From the NCBI GenBank assembly GCA_031277335.1, contig JAITMM010000014.1, positions 1 through 50,961 of the forward strand: a stretch of DNA of 50,961 bases. Direction: 5' to 3'. A program made the translations under genes and the position numbers. The notes below the pieces were generated by a model that ran no database searches, was not told where the DNA came from, and was given only the letters and a program-made list of their open reading frames with translations. The stretch's first letter is position 1; every line of letters begins with the position of its first letter. Below are positions 43,145 to 50,961 of this stretch, piece by piece. This DNA is from Tannerella sp. (GTDB lineage Bacteria; Bacteroidota; Bacteroidia; Bacteroidales; Tannerellaceae).

Positions 43145-43174
43145 TTGTTTTTTGAAAAAAAGATTATAAATTTG
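43145..43174 (+). promoter_or_regulatory. Promoter before beta-propeller gene 2
   Basis: TTG at 43145-43147, 19 bases, then TAAATTTG at 43167-43174. The following ~130-base leader before the ATG at 43305 contains a 67-codon frame that I regard as non-coding. Confidence 0.55.
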
Positions 43175-43304
43175 CAATGTTAAACCGGCAAAGCATCACT
43201 TTAAGACAGTCTGGTTTTGGTCTACAAACGGGAAACAGTATACTTATTATCAATAAAAATGTTTTAATTCTCTATATAAAAAGCAATAATAAACATTATA
43301 GACT

Positions 43305-44456
43305 ATGCTTAAAAATATATTTAATTTTCTTATTTATAGTACAATATGTCTTTCACTTATCGGATGTAAGGCAAAGATAGACAAAGAGAATCAATTTATT
43401 CAGATTGATGTAAACGCTTCTTCTACCGAAAAGGCGATTAATTTGTCAGAAATTGCTGATATTGAATATTTGCAACTGGATTTCAATGATGAATTTCTGT
43501 TTAATGAACCGCCTGAAAATATTACGGACAGTAAGTTGATAATTCATCAGTTGAATGGAGATATTCTTGTTTTTTTAAGATCGGGAAAGCCTCTGTCAAA
43601 ATTCAACCATACGGGTAATGGACCCGGAGAATATGCCTCTATCACGGGCAAATGTTTCTACGATGAAGCTGCGGACGAGATTTATGTTAGAACTTGGAAT
43701 AAATTGATGGTTTACTCATTATCAGGGCTGTACAGACGGGAGATACCATTGTTGGAAGAAGATGGAGCCTCCATCACTAACATTGTAGTTTTTGATTCGG
43801 AGACCTTATTGCTTCATGACGAGAATGTTGTGTATGCGTCTCCCTTTGTATTGATTTCCAAACAAGACGGTAGCGTTTTGGAAACAGTAAATCTTCCTGT
43901 ATATAAAAGGTTGATTTTAAAAGTATTAACAGACGAATGGGAGGGTGGCAAAGCTTATGCAGGACTGCCTCTTACGAATATTTTAAGATACAATAACGGA
44001 TATTTGCTGAGTGATTTTTCCAATGATACGATTTATTTCTTTTCCCGGGAAAAAGTACTTTCGCCAATAATGGTAAGAAAACCTGAAGTACAGTCAATGA
44101 ATCCGGTAATTGCATTGCATGGATTTGTCGAAGCCGGGAATTATGAATTTATGTTTACTACAAAAGTACAGCTTGAAAACAAAAGACTGCCAAGAAAATA
44201 CCTGATGCGTGACAAAACGACAGGCTCGATGTTTGTCCCTGCAATCACTTTTGACGACTATCGGGGAAAGGTTGTTGATATTTCTCCTTTTACGGTATTA
44301 AACACAACTGATAGCAAATTGGGGGTTATCGTGCTAAGTATGACAGAATTAAAGGATGCTAACCTGGAAAACAAACTGAGTGGCAGATTAAAAGAGTTGG
44401 TAGACAATTCGGACGAGGAAGGAAACGATATCTATATGTTATTGCATTTCAAGTAG
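43305..44456 (+). CDS. 6-bladed beta-propeller lipoprotein 2 of cluster
   Basis: Lipoprotein signal NFLIYSTICLSLIGC. IADIEYLQLDF, a GDILVFLRSGKPLSKFNHTG strand with NGPGEYASITG, and the closing NDIYMLLHFK place it in the beta-propeller family, more diverged than gene 1. Codon use is AT-rich like its downstream neighbours. Its TAG is followed by 49 further in-frame sense codons, but the protein ends where relatives end, so read-through is not assumed. It has its own upstream promoter-like element. Confidence 0.82.
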   Translation: MLKNIFNFLIYSTICLSLIGCKAKIDKENQFIQIDVNASSTEKAINLSEIADIEYLQLDFNDEFLFNEPPENITDSKLIIHQLNGDILVFLRSGKPLSKFNHTGNGPGEYASITGKCFYDEAADEIYVRTWNKLMVYSLSGLYRREIPLLEEDGASITNIVVFDSETLLLHDENVVYASPFVLISKQDGSVLETVNLPVYKRLILKVLTDEWEGGKAYAGLPLTNILRYNNGYLLSDFSNDTIYFFSREKVLSPIMVRKPEVQSMNPVIALHGFVEAGNYEFMFTTKVQLENKRLPRKYLMRDKTTGSMFVPAITFDDYRGKVVDISPFTVLNTTDSKLGVIVLSMTELKDANLENKLSGRLKELVDNSDEEGNDIYMLLHFK

Positions 44457-44606
44457 ATTAATCTAACTGACGCATATATTTCGGAGTACGAACAATCTCT
44501 TCATATCGACGCCGAGCTATGTGTATTTGACGAAAACAGACAGAAATTAACGTACGGTATCTTGAAAGGAGTAATACTATATGAAAAAAGTTGGATTATC
44601 AAGTAA
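44457..44606 (+). pseudogene. Possible gene remnant after beta-propeller gene 2
   Basis: Forty-nine sense codons in frame with the preceding gene run to a TAA and read like real protein (ELCVFDENRQKLTYGILKGV). There is no start codon at a sensible place. It may be the tail of a deleted gene or chance; confidence is low. Confidence 0.25.
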
Positions 44607-44621
44607 CAATATCTATCTTTG
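44591..44621 (+). promoter_or_regulatory. Promoter before beta-propeller gene 3
   Basis: TTG at 44591-44593, exactly 20 bases, TATCTTTG at 44614-44621: a good match to the Bacteroides consensus. The ATG at 44656 follows after 34 AT-rich bases. Confidence 0.7.
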
Positions 44622-44655
44622 CATATTATTAAAAGATATATTAAAATAATTTTTC

Positions 44656-45879
44656 ATGAATAAAAAAGGTCTTGTTTTATTGATGTTATTAATTTTGACG
44701 GTCAGCCAAGTTATAAGTCCTCAATCAGGTACTGAAAATCTGCCGGTCATTGATTTGTCAAAAACATATCCCAAAAAGGAGAAAAATCTACGTGATGTTG
44801 CAGATTTTGAATACATCCCTTTAGAAACAACCGATGATGTTTTATTGGGCAATAGAGCTGTTCTTTCAGATGTTTCAGACAACTATATTCTTATACATGA
44901 CTGGGAACGTGGTGATATATTTGTCTTCAATCGAGCTGGGAAAATAATATCCCATTTCAATCATAAAGGACAGAGCGGACGAGAATATCAAATGATTGCC
45001 GGTGTATCATCCAACTCGATCGGAACTATTTTAGATGAAAAAAATGAGGAAATTTTTGTTTGTTCCTATTCCATTCAGGTTTATTCGCTGAGCGGAGAAC
45101 ACAAACGTACTTTACCGGTAAACACGATAAAGTATAATTCTAAAGTTTTCAATTTTGATGATGAAACCCTGCTTTTATACGAAGATTTCATTTTTAATCC
45201 TGCCAATAAAAGCAAATCTAAAACAAATCCATACAGTCTGATATCAAAAAAAGACGGAAGTGTGACGGCAGTTTTGGATATTCATTTACCTAAACGGGTT
45301 TCTACAAAAGTATTTCAAGAACTTGAGAATGGCAAAGTATGGAATTCTATTAATATTTTCCCGTCAAACATGCATTACGGTAAAGATTTTGTCATTGCAG
45401 ACACGTCATCCGACACGCTATACATTTTAACACAAGACCGTAAGCTAAAGCCTTTGTTAGCCAGAAAGCCGTCAGTCCATGCTTCAACCGACCCAATGCT
45501 TATCTGGTCACCCATATTGACAACCGATAAATTTATAATTTTCTGTATAATTCCTATAAAGCTTCAGTTGGCAGGTAGTCGCGAAGGCGGTGACGGTGGA
45601 AAAGCTGCGACATATATGTATGAGTTCGAAACCGGCGAAATAAGTGACACATCGTTTTTAGATTTAGATGTAGTAAGAAACATGAATAGAAGATGGAATA
45701 AGGATTGGAATATTGGACAAACTCCTCGCATTTCTAAAAATATGACAGCCCAACTGATTTGGCCAATGTATATTATCAATGCATTTAAGGCTAAGCAATT
45801 AACAAAGGATATGAATAAGTTTGCGAAAACACTTAACGAAGATGATAATCCGATAGTAAGAATTGTTAAATTTAAGTAA
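44656..45879 (+). CDS. Secreted 6-bladed beta-propeller protein 3 of cluster
   Basis: Signal peptide MNKKGLVLLMLLILTVSQVIS without a lipobox Cys, so it is probably soluble or loosely attached, unlike most of its neighbours. DVADFEYIPLETTDDVLLGN, GDIFVFNRAGKIISHFNHKG with SGREYQMI, and the ending EDDNPIVRIVKFK mark the family. An in-family Gly/Arg patch (GSREGGDGGKA) lies in the fifth blade. It carries its own promoter and is followed by a 154-base gap with no recognised feature. Confidence 0.82.
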   Translation: MNKKGLVLLMLLILTVSQVISPQSGTENLPVIDLSKTYPKKEKNLRDVADFEYIPLETTDDVLLGNRAVLSDVSDNYILIHDWERGDIFVFNRAGKIISHFNHKGQSGREYQMIAGVSSNSIGTILDEKNEEIFVCSYSIQVYSLSGEHKRTLPVNTIKYNSKVFNFDDETLLLYEDFIFNPANKSKSKTNPYSLISKKDGSVTAVLDIHLPKRVSTKVFQELENGKVWNSINIFPSNMHYGKDFVIADTSSDTLYILTQDRKLKPLLARKPSVHASTDPMLIWSPILTTDKFIIFCIIPIKLQLAGSREGGDGGKAATYMYEFETGEISDTSFLDLDVVRNMNRRWNKDWNIGQTPRISKNMTAQLIWPMYIINAFKAKQLTKDMNKFAKTLNEDDNPIVRIVKFK

Positions 45880-46033
45880 ATATTGAGTTGCATGAAATCT
45901 TTTTTTCAAATAGAGACGTATTTATCGAGCGAAATAACATTAAAACGAATGTCCATTGAAATGAACACTGTATATCATAATTTATTTTTATCATATCAAA
46001 AAAAAGAACACTAAAATATAAAAGACTGAATTT

Positions 46034-47299
46034 ATGAAAAGGTTATTTTTTATTTTTTTGATTATTCCTATACTGTTTTGTCAATGCAATGCCAACAGTT
46101 CAAACCACTCGGATGAAAAAAATAAATTATCAATTGAGTCGTTTGAAAATAAAAAAATCGGAGAAGAATCCGGTGAGATTGAAGAAATACCCATTTATAC
46201 TACAGATGCACCGGTAAACAATAATTTGTCTGAAATTGCGTCAAACATTGATTTTGTATGGCTGGATTTTGATCCCCCTTTGAATGATTTTCATATTAGC
46301 AGTGTTGAACTGAGTGAAGACAATATCTTTCTGGCGTCAGCAGGCGATATAAAATCTTACGACATGGATGGAAAGTTCATACAACATATAGGTCGAAGCG
46401 GCATGGGGCCTCAAGAATACATAAATATTTCCTTTCCTTTGCAATTGGACCGCTCAAAACAGTTAATATATGCCTCGGATTTAAACAGGCAAAGAGTAGT
46501 TGTTTATCGTTATAATGGAACATTCGTGCAATCATTTCAATTGATTAACGGAGCGCTTGCAATAATTGATTCATCGATGATCGCTTTACGACAGAGTCTT
46601 TATGACAGACAGCTAAAACCTGCGCCCTTAATCAAATTTATCACTCACGATGGAAAAGTATTGAAAACAATATGGAGTAAAAATTATCCTATATCCCAAA
46701 TGACAAGATTATTAGGCCCCGATATGAGTCCTTTGTGGAGTTTTAAAAACAGGTTTTATTATCTTGAATATGGGACAGATACTATTTTTAACATAATGAG
46801 TAATTCTTTATTACCTGCACGTATATTAACCGGCGAGTTAAAACTGTCCTTAAATGAACATTATTTGGAAAAAACCGGCAATAAATTACGTTTATCTACC
46901 CCTATTCAGCGATTTAATGCTGGAATTTTTGAATCGAACCGTATAATGATTTTTAGACTAAGCAATGATTATGAGCGATTTTTCATCGTCTATAATAAAG
47001 ATATTCAATCGCTACACAGAACACGACATGAAAATCCGCTTCAATCGCCAAGAGGGGATGTCAAATGGCATGATTTTTTTGTTGATGATATGATTTCGGG
47101 ATTGAACTTCAATCCTCAATATCAAAGTATGGACAAGGCTATAGCACTTATCCCTGCCGCAGAGATTTGCAAAAAGAGGCAGGAAATTTTGGATTTTATA
47201 GCAAAGCACCCCAGCGACCAATCAACTTCCTTAAAACAGATAGTTGAGAATTTTACTGAGGATCATAATTCGTTAATGATGATGGTAACATTTAAATAA
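46034..47299 (+). CDS. 6-bladed beta-propeller lipoprotein 4 of cluster
   Basis: Lipoprotein-type start MKRLFFIFLIIPILFCQC, followed by an acidic Ser/Asn-rich spacer (about residues 20-60) longer than in its neighbours. SNIDFVWLDFDPP, IKSYDMDGKFIQHIGRSGMG with PQEYINI, and the closing EDHNSLMMMVTFK fit the family, although the NPV motif has changed to NSL. It is the most diverged member. A 227-base structured leader separates it from the next gene. Confidence 0.78.
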   Translation: MKRLFFIFLIIPILFCQCNANSSNHSDEKNKLSIESFENKKIGEESGEIEEIPIYTTDAPVNNNLSEIASNIDFVWLDFDPPLNDFHISSVELSEDNIFLASAGDIKSYDMDGKFIQHIGRSGMGPQEYINISFPLQLDRSKQLIYASDLNRQRVVVYRYNGTFVQSFQLINGALAIIDSSMIALRQSLYDRQLKPAPLIKFITHDGKVLKTIWSKNYPISQMTRLLGPDMSPLWSFKNRFYYLEYGTDTIFNIMSNSLLPARILTGELKLSLNEHYLEKTGNKLRLSTPIQRFNAGIFESNRIMIFRLSNDYERFFIVYNKDIQSLHRTRHENPLQSPRGDVKWHDFFVDDMISGLNFNPQYQSMDKAIALIPAAEICKKRQEILDFIAKHPSDQSTSLKQIVENFTEDHNSLMMMVTFK

Positions 47300-47432
47300 C
47301 AATAAGATATGACAAAAAACTTCATCGGCATGCAAGGCATGTTAAAACTTTTTAACGAATCATTATAAAAAAAACGGGTTTTAGTAAAAAATTCTTATAT
47401 GGAATTGATAGTTTTTAACCATTTAAATTGCA

Positions 47433-47507
47433 ATGTACGAAAGTACGCTGATGGTAAGATGGGTATGGGAGAAGTCTCTCATACCTTCTTCCATCTCATT
47501 TGTGTGA
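47433..47507 (+). promoter_or_regulatory. Structured 5' leader with two adjacent hairpins
   Basis: A GTAC-GAAA-GTAC mini-hairpin is followed by a strong stem (47462-47485): GGTATGGGAGA pairs with TCTCTCATACC with one wobble. AGATGG and CCATCT can extend it past a bulge. It lies 20-90 bases before the beta-propeller gene at 47527. No T-run follows, so a regulatory leader is more likely than a terminator. A 24-codon frame also fits here but looks accidental. Confidence 0.5.
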
Positions 47508-47526
47508 TAAATAAAAAACAAAACCA

Positions 47527-48741
47527 ATGAAATATCCCAACTATCTAATGTTGATCAGTTTTAAACTGAAGTTCAAATATTTATTGATTTGCTGCATGTT
47601 ATGCCTGTCGCGCTATCATTTCGCTCAGGAAGTGACTAAAATTACGGTCAACCCTTTGGATTTGCGCCAGGGAAATTATACGCTGAGTGATTTGGCCGAA
47701 TCAATTGAATATATCCCGTTGGAAACGAACGATAAATGCTTAATCGGGTCCATATATTATTTCGATATATCTGAAAATTATATTATTGTATATTGCCCCC
47801 AGACTTTGAATCTCTACCTGTTTGATAGAAATGGACACTTTATCAGCCAGATAGGTAAACATGGGGAAGGCCCTCAAGATTATCTGGGCTATTCCATCTC
47901 ATGCCTTTTAATTGATGAAAAGAGAAACAGAATTATCGTTCATGACAAACATCAATGCAAGCAATTGGTTTTTGATTTGAGAGGCAGATTTGTAAGTTCC
48001 GTGACGATGGATGAAAAAACAGGAACCGGTCATTATGAGCGATTATATAATGATTTGTTTTTCATCTACACTAATAATTATAATGGAAATATGCCGTTTG
48101 TTTATGAAATCAGGGACATCAATTTGCAATTGATGTCAGAGAATATCAAAACGGTTTATTTCAAAAGAGGACAGGGTGTCAGTATGATAGGAACCCCAAG
48201 GCATTACCTCTATAATAATAAAATTCAATGGAAGGAAACATCACTCAACGATACAATCTATACCGTCGAAAATGATTGTTCCTTCAAGCCCAAATATGTG
48301 GTGAACGCGGGCAAACATGAAGTAACCCCCGAACTAAGTGCAACGCCGGACATTTTCAAGTTCCGGCAAAGAATGCGGGAATATGTCAATTTTGATTTGT
48401 TTTTTGAAACACAGGATAAATTGCTTATTTCATACATCTTCGGCAACCGAAAGTATTATTATTGTTATTATGATAAAAATGATCAAGCGCTGCTCTATTT
48501 CAAGTCGGACAAGGGAATTCCGAACGATTATGACGGAGGATTGGATTTCTGGCCGACGCGTCAGGATAACAATACGCTGTATGCGTTTTACGACGCCTAT
48601 TTATTCACCGAACATCTTTCCGGCATGAAAAAAGAAGGACTTAAAGGAAATCCTAAAGATATAAAGTCATTTAAAAAAATGATGCAAATTCTTGACCCGG
48701 AAGACAATCCTGTTTTAATGATAGTGAAATTAAAAGAATAA
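47527..48741 (+). CDS. Secreted 6-bladed beta-propeller protein 5 of cluster
   Basis: Exported through an N-terminal hydrophobic segment (YLLICCMLCLSRYHFAQ) after a longer charged leader. There is a Cys pair but the cut is more likely after FAQ. DLAESIEYIPLETNDKCLIGS, LYLFDRNGHFISQIGKHG with EGPQDYLGY, DGGLDFWPTRQDNN and the closing PEDNPVLMIVKLKE are family signatures. The gene ends 15 bases before the glycosyltransferase gene, which links the propeller cluster to the sugar-transfer gene in one transcript. Confidence 0.83.
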   Translation: MKYPNYLMLISFKLKFKYLLICCMLCLSRYHFAQEVTKITVNPLDLRQGNYTLSDLAESIEYIPLETNDKCLIGSIYYFDISENYIIVYCPQTLNLYLFDRNGHFISQIGKHGEGPQDYLGYSISCLLIDEKRNRIIVHDKHQCKQLVFDLRGRFVSSVTMDEKTGTGHYERLYNDLFFIYTNNYNGNMPFVYEIRDINLQLMSENIKTVYFKRGQGVSMIGTPRHYLYNNKIQWKETSLNDTIYTVENDCSFKPKYVVNAGKHEVTPELSATPDIFKFRQRMREYVNFDLFFETQDKLLISYIFGNRKYYYCYYDKNDQALLYFKSDKGIPNDYDGGLDFWPTRQDNNTLYAFYDAYLFTEHLSGMKKEGLKGNPKDIKSFKKMMQILDPEDNPVLMIVKLKE

Positions 48742-48756
48742 CTGAGCATCAGGCAA

Positions 48757-49602
48757 ATGAATGTAACATCAATTATTTTTTTAATTTACTGGAGTGGAAA
48801 TCTACCATGGTATTTTCCTTACTTTCTACATTCCTGTCGTTTTAATCCAACTATAGATTTTCTGATTTTTACCGATAACTACGATCCCAATCTTGAAGTT
48901 CCCCAAAATGTAAAAATAGTATCCAGTTCGATTGATCGGTTCAAAACAGATGCTTATAAAAAAATGGGATTTGAGATTGCGGCAGAATCAGGTTATAAAC
49001 TGTGTGATTTCAAGCCGGCTTACGGCCTAATCTTTTCCGATTACATTAAGGATTACAATTTCTGGGGCTATTGCGATATAGATGTGATTTTCGGTAACAT
49101 CCGGTCTTTTATGACGGATGAACTGCTAAACGAGTACGATGTGATCAGTGCCCGTCATGATTATCTGACAGGCTGTTTTGCCCTGTATCGCAATAATAAG
49201 TATATGCGGGAGTTATTCAAACAAAGTAAAGACTACCGTAAAGTCTTTACTGATCCACGTAACTTTTTCTTTGACGAAACAAATTTTGCATTTGATGAAT
49301 TTGCAAAAGGATTGCATTACAGCCAAATAAAAACTGATGTTGAAAGCATGACACATGTCGTAAGAAGATTACAGGAAGAAAATAAACTGAAAGCGTATTT
49401 CGAGTTTCAGATTGTTGAAGGTTTTGCCGGTAATATGCTTTGGAAAAAAGGGTCATTAATCTACCGTAAAGAATTTGAAGCGTTGCTCTATCATCTTGTA
49501 CGATTTAAACGCAAATACTCGGAACCAATTGATTTATATCAAAAAATACCGGATGAATTTCGGATTGGAAAGAAAAAAATATACTACAAGAAAAAATTAT
49601 GA
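48757..49602 (+). CDS. DUF6625-like glycosyltransferase-fold protein
   Basis: Cytoplasmic protein of ~281 residues. The N-terminus IIFLIYWSGNLPWYFPYFLHSC starts a Rossmann-like beta strand/helix pattern. FWGYCDIDVIFGNIRSF carries a DxD motif (about residues 107-109) typical of metal and nucleotide-sugar binding in GT-A enzymes, and YDVISARHDYLTGCFALYRNN follows. This layout matches proteins annotated as DUF6625, which accompany glycan or exported-product loci. The sugar donor and acceptor are unknown. Position between beta-propellers and an exporter suggests modification of an exported or surface product, which is inference. Confidence 0.75.
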   Translation: MNVTSIIFLIYWSGNLPWYFPYFLHSCRFNPTIDFLIFTDNYDPNLEVPQNVKIVSSSIDRFKTDAYKKMGFEIAAESGYKLCDFKPAYGLIFSDYIKDYNFWGYCDIDVIFGNIRSFMTDELLNEYDVISARHDYLTGCFALYRNNKYMRELFKQSKDYRKVFTDPRNFFFDETNFAFDEFAKGLHYSQIKTDVESMTHVVRRLQEENKLKAYFEFQIVEGFAGNMLWKKGSLIYRKEFEALLYHLVRFKRKYSEPIDLYQKIPDEFRIGKKKIYYKKKL

Positions 49603-49801
49603 TATATATTCCTATCTTATCGTTTTGCATTTCATGAAGGAACAGTATTTATTAAATCCTGAAATTATTGGAAGCCGTATTCGCATGGTCATTACTTCAA
49701 TTTATCCTTAACGATCAATTTTAAAAAACCACGAATTAACTTATTTTTTTAATTTGTACATTTGTTTTCAAAAAAAACAATATCTTTGAGGCTGTTATAA
49801 A
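49603..49801 (+). promoter_or_regulatory. Intergenic region with promoter element (TATCTTTG at 49781-49788)
   Basis: This AT-rich 199-base gap holds TATCTTTG about 13 bases before the exporter ATG at 49802. TTTG occurs at 49753 and 49761, but the spacings (24 and 16 bases) are not the usual 19-21. The listed ORF at 49475-49711 is a shadow of the preceding gene running into the gap. No convincing precursor-peptide gene was found. Confidence 0.55.
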
Positions 49802-50961
49802 ATGATTCAAATGCTGAAATCCTTTCCCCACTTTCGCCAACTTGATGCAATGGACTGCGGGCCGACGTGCCTAAGGATGATTGCGAAGCATTACGGGCGC
49901 AACTATACGCTGCAAACGCTTCGTGAGAAGGCGTTTATAACGCGTGAAGGGGTGTCGATGCTGGGGATAAGTGAGGCGGCCGAATCCATAGGGTTTCGTA
50001 CGACGGGGGTTAAGATTACGCTGGAGCAGTTGAAAAAGGAAGTGCCGCTGCCGTGTATACTGCACTGGAATCAGAATCATTTTGTGGTATTATATGACCT
50101 CACCCCACGCCCTCTCCGAAAGAAAGGGGGATTTCATATTGCTGACCCGGCATCAACATTGGTGACATTTACGGAAGAAGAGTTTAAACGCTGCTGGCTT
50201 AGTTCCAAGACTGATGATAAGGATACGGGAACTGCTTTGCTGCTGGAGCCGGGGCCTTCATTTTATGAAATGGAAGACGAGAAAAGGCAGCAGAGACAAG
50301 GCATTTCATTTTTCTTTCGATACCTGACACCGTATAAAAAGGAACTTATCCAGTTGATACTTGGGATGATAACTGCAAGTATATTGCAGTTAATCATGCC
50401 GTTCCTGACGCAGTCGCTGGTGGACACAGGGATAAGGGACAGCAACCTCGGCTTTATCACGCTGGTGCTGATTGCTCAACTGATCGTGTTCCTGGCACGC
50501 ATGTCGACAGACTTTATTCGTAGCTGGATACTGCTGCACGTCAACACGCGCATCAACATAGCGCTGATATCAGACTTTCTGGCCAAACTTATGCGGCTGC
50601 CGCTCAAATTCTTCGACACCAAGATGGTAGGCGACATCATGCAGCGCATCGGCGACCACAGGCGCATCGAGACGTTCCTGACGGGGTCCTCCATCAATAC
50701 GCTGTTTTCGTTTGTCAACTTTATCGTCTTCGGCATTGTGCTGGGGTACTACAGCCTGCCAATTTTGGGACTGTTCCTGCTTGGCAACGGCATATATGTG
50801 GCCTGGGTACTGGCCTTTATGCGCTACAGGCGCGAACTCGATATCCGCCGATTCTCGCAGTCGGCCGGCGAGCAGAGTAATCTTTTTCAGATGATTACAG
50901 GCATGCAGGAGATAAAACTCAACAACTGCGAGACGGAGAAACGCTGGCAGTGGGAACGCAT
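49802..50961 (+). CDS. C39 peptidase-domain ABC exporter (3' partial)
   Basis: This frame is missing from the ORF track because it has no stop before the right edge. The first ~140 residues form a C39 peptidase: DAMDCGPTCLRMIAKHYGR with Cys19, His93 in NHFVVLYD and Asp115 in HIADPA. Such domains cut double-glycine leaders from exported peptides. A transmembrane domain follows (from about residue 170; LIQLILGMITASILQLIMPF, LARMSTDFIRSWIL, GLFLLGNGIYVAWVLAFMRY). The ATPase domain would lie beyond the window. The loop between His and Asp is slightly long and Pro/Arg-rich. This is a type I/bacteriocin-type exporter (PCAT); its cargo is not visible here. Confidence 0.93.
   Translation, partial: MIQMLKSFPHFRQLDAMDCGPTCLRMIAKHYGRNYTLQTLREKAFITREGVSMLGISEAAESIGFRTTGVKITLEQLKKEVPLPCILHWNQNHFVVLYDLTPRPLRKKGGFHIADPASTLVTFTEEEFKRCWLSSKTDDKDTGTALLLEPGPSFYEMEDEKRQQRQGISFFFRYLTPYKKELIQLILGMITASILQLIMPFLTQSLVDTGIRDSNLGFITLVLIAQLIVFLARMSTDFIRSWILLHVNTRINIALISDFLAKLMRLPLKFFDTKMVGDIMQRIGDHRRIETFLTGSSINTLFSFVNFIVFGIVLGYYSLPILGLFLLGNGIYVAWVLAFMRYRRELDIRRFSQSAGEQSNLFQMITGMQEIKLNNCETEKRWQWER

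Noticed and set aside
43177-43380. 67-residue ORF in the leader of beta-propeller gene 2
   Set aside because: It overlaps the start of the real gene in another frame, lies just after the -7 box and has no protein-like pattern.
47309-47368. 19-residue peptide ORF after beta-propeller gene 4
   Set aside because: Too short and lacking a leader motif or start signal to claim as a gene or peptide precursor.
49475-49711. 78-residue ORF at the end of the glycosyltransferase gene
   Set aside because: Most of it is a frame shadow of the real gene. The part in the gap shows no family features.

Overview
The window is a mostly co-directional piece of a Bacteroidetes chromosome, most likely order Bacteroidales. 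Support comes from TTTG/TAnnTTTG-type promoters, the near absence of Shine-Dalgarno sequences, BACON domains, a BspA-like protein with a type IX secretion (T9SS) C-terminal signal, a TonB-plug/carboxypeptidase-regulatory protein, many 6-bladed beta-propeller lipoproteins, and core gene orders such as acpP-fabF-rnc and tsaB/yicC-gmk-nadD. The genus cannot be fixed from the sequence alone. No tRNA, rRNA, transposase, phage gene or CRISPR array was seen. Region 1 (1-11971) is a Ser/Thr phospho-signalling island, read as one tight + strand gene string. It holds a kinase with a C-terminal FHA domain (cut by the left edge), a membrane-anchored FHA protein with a trypsin-like domain, a membrane-tailed PP2C phosphatase, and two closely related membrane kinases. 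Each of these two kinases overlaps by one base the start of a gene for a secreted protein. Secreted NTF2-like and TPR/beta-barrel-like proteins sit between them. The trypsin-like domain has Asp where the nucleophilic Ser should be, so it looks like a pseudo-protease. This layout suggests an envelope-sensing kinase/phosphatase system and is my best candidate for an undescribed system. Region 2 (11983-19720) continues the same string with surface proteins: a two-BACON lipoprotein, a BspA-like T9SS cargo, two paralogous small lipoproteins, a large lipoprotein with a caspase/CHAT-like core and a HYDIN-type tail, and a smaller lipoprotein sharing its middle domain. The caspase-like core and the Ig/LRR part of the BspA-like protein are much more AT-rich than the rest of their own genes, which suggests domain exchange. 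An AAA-like/PD-(D/E)XK protein follows, behind a duplicated promoter. Region 3 (21611-38128) is mostly housekeeping: gamma-glutamyltransferase, purN, acpP-fabF-rnc, an alpha-L-fucosidase, tsaB divergent from yicC-gmk-nadD-dCMP deaminase-S41 protease, radA and an FAD protein. It also carries striking short-period tandem repeats and palindromic blocks that begin just after stop codons. Two blocks, 23309-23760 and 36328-36502, share the same composite architecture. Region 4 (38216-50961) encodes a TonB-plug protein without a barrel, five tandem 6-bladed beta-propeller proteins (a sixth relative lies at 28507-29862), a DUF6625-like glycosyltransferase and, running off the right edge, a C39-peptidase ABC exporter. 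This resembles a surface-protein or peptide-export neighbourhood, but no precursor peptide could be recognised.
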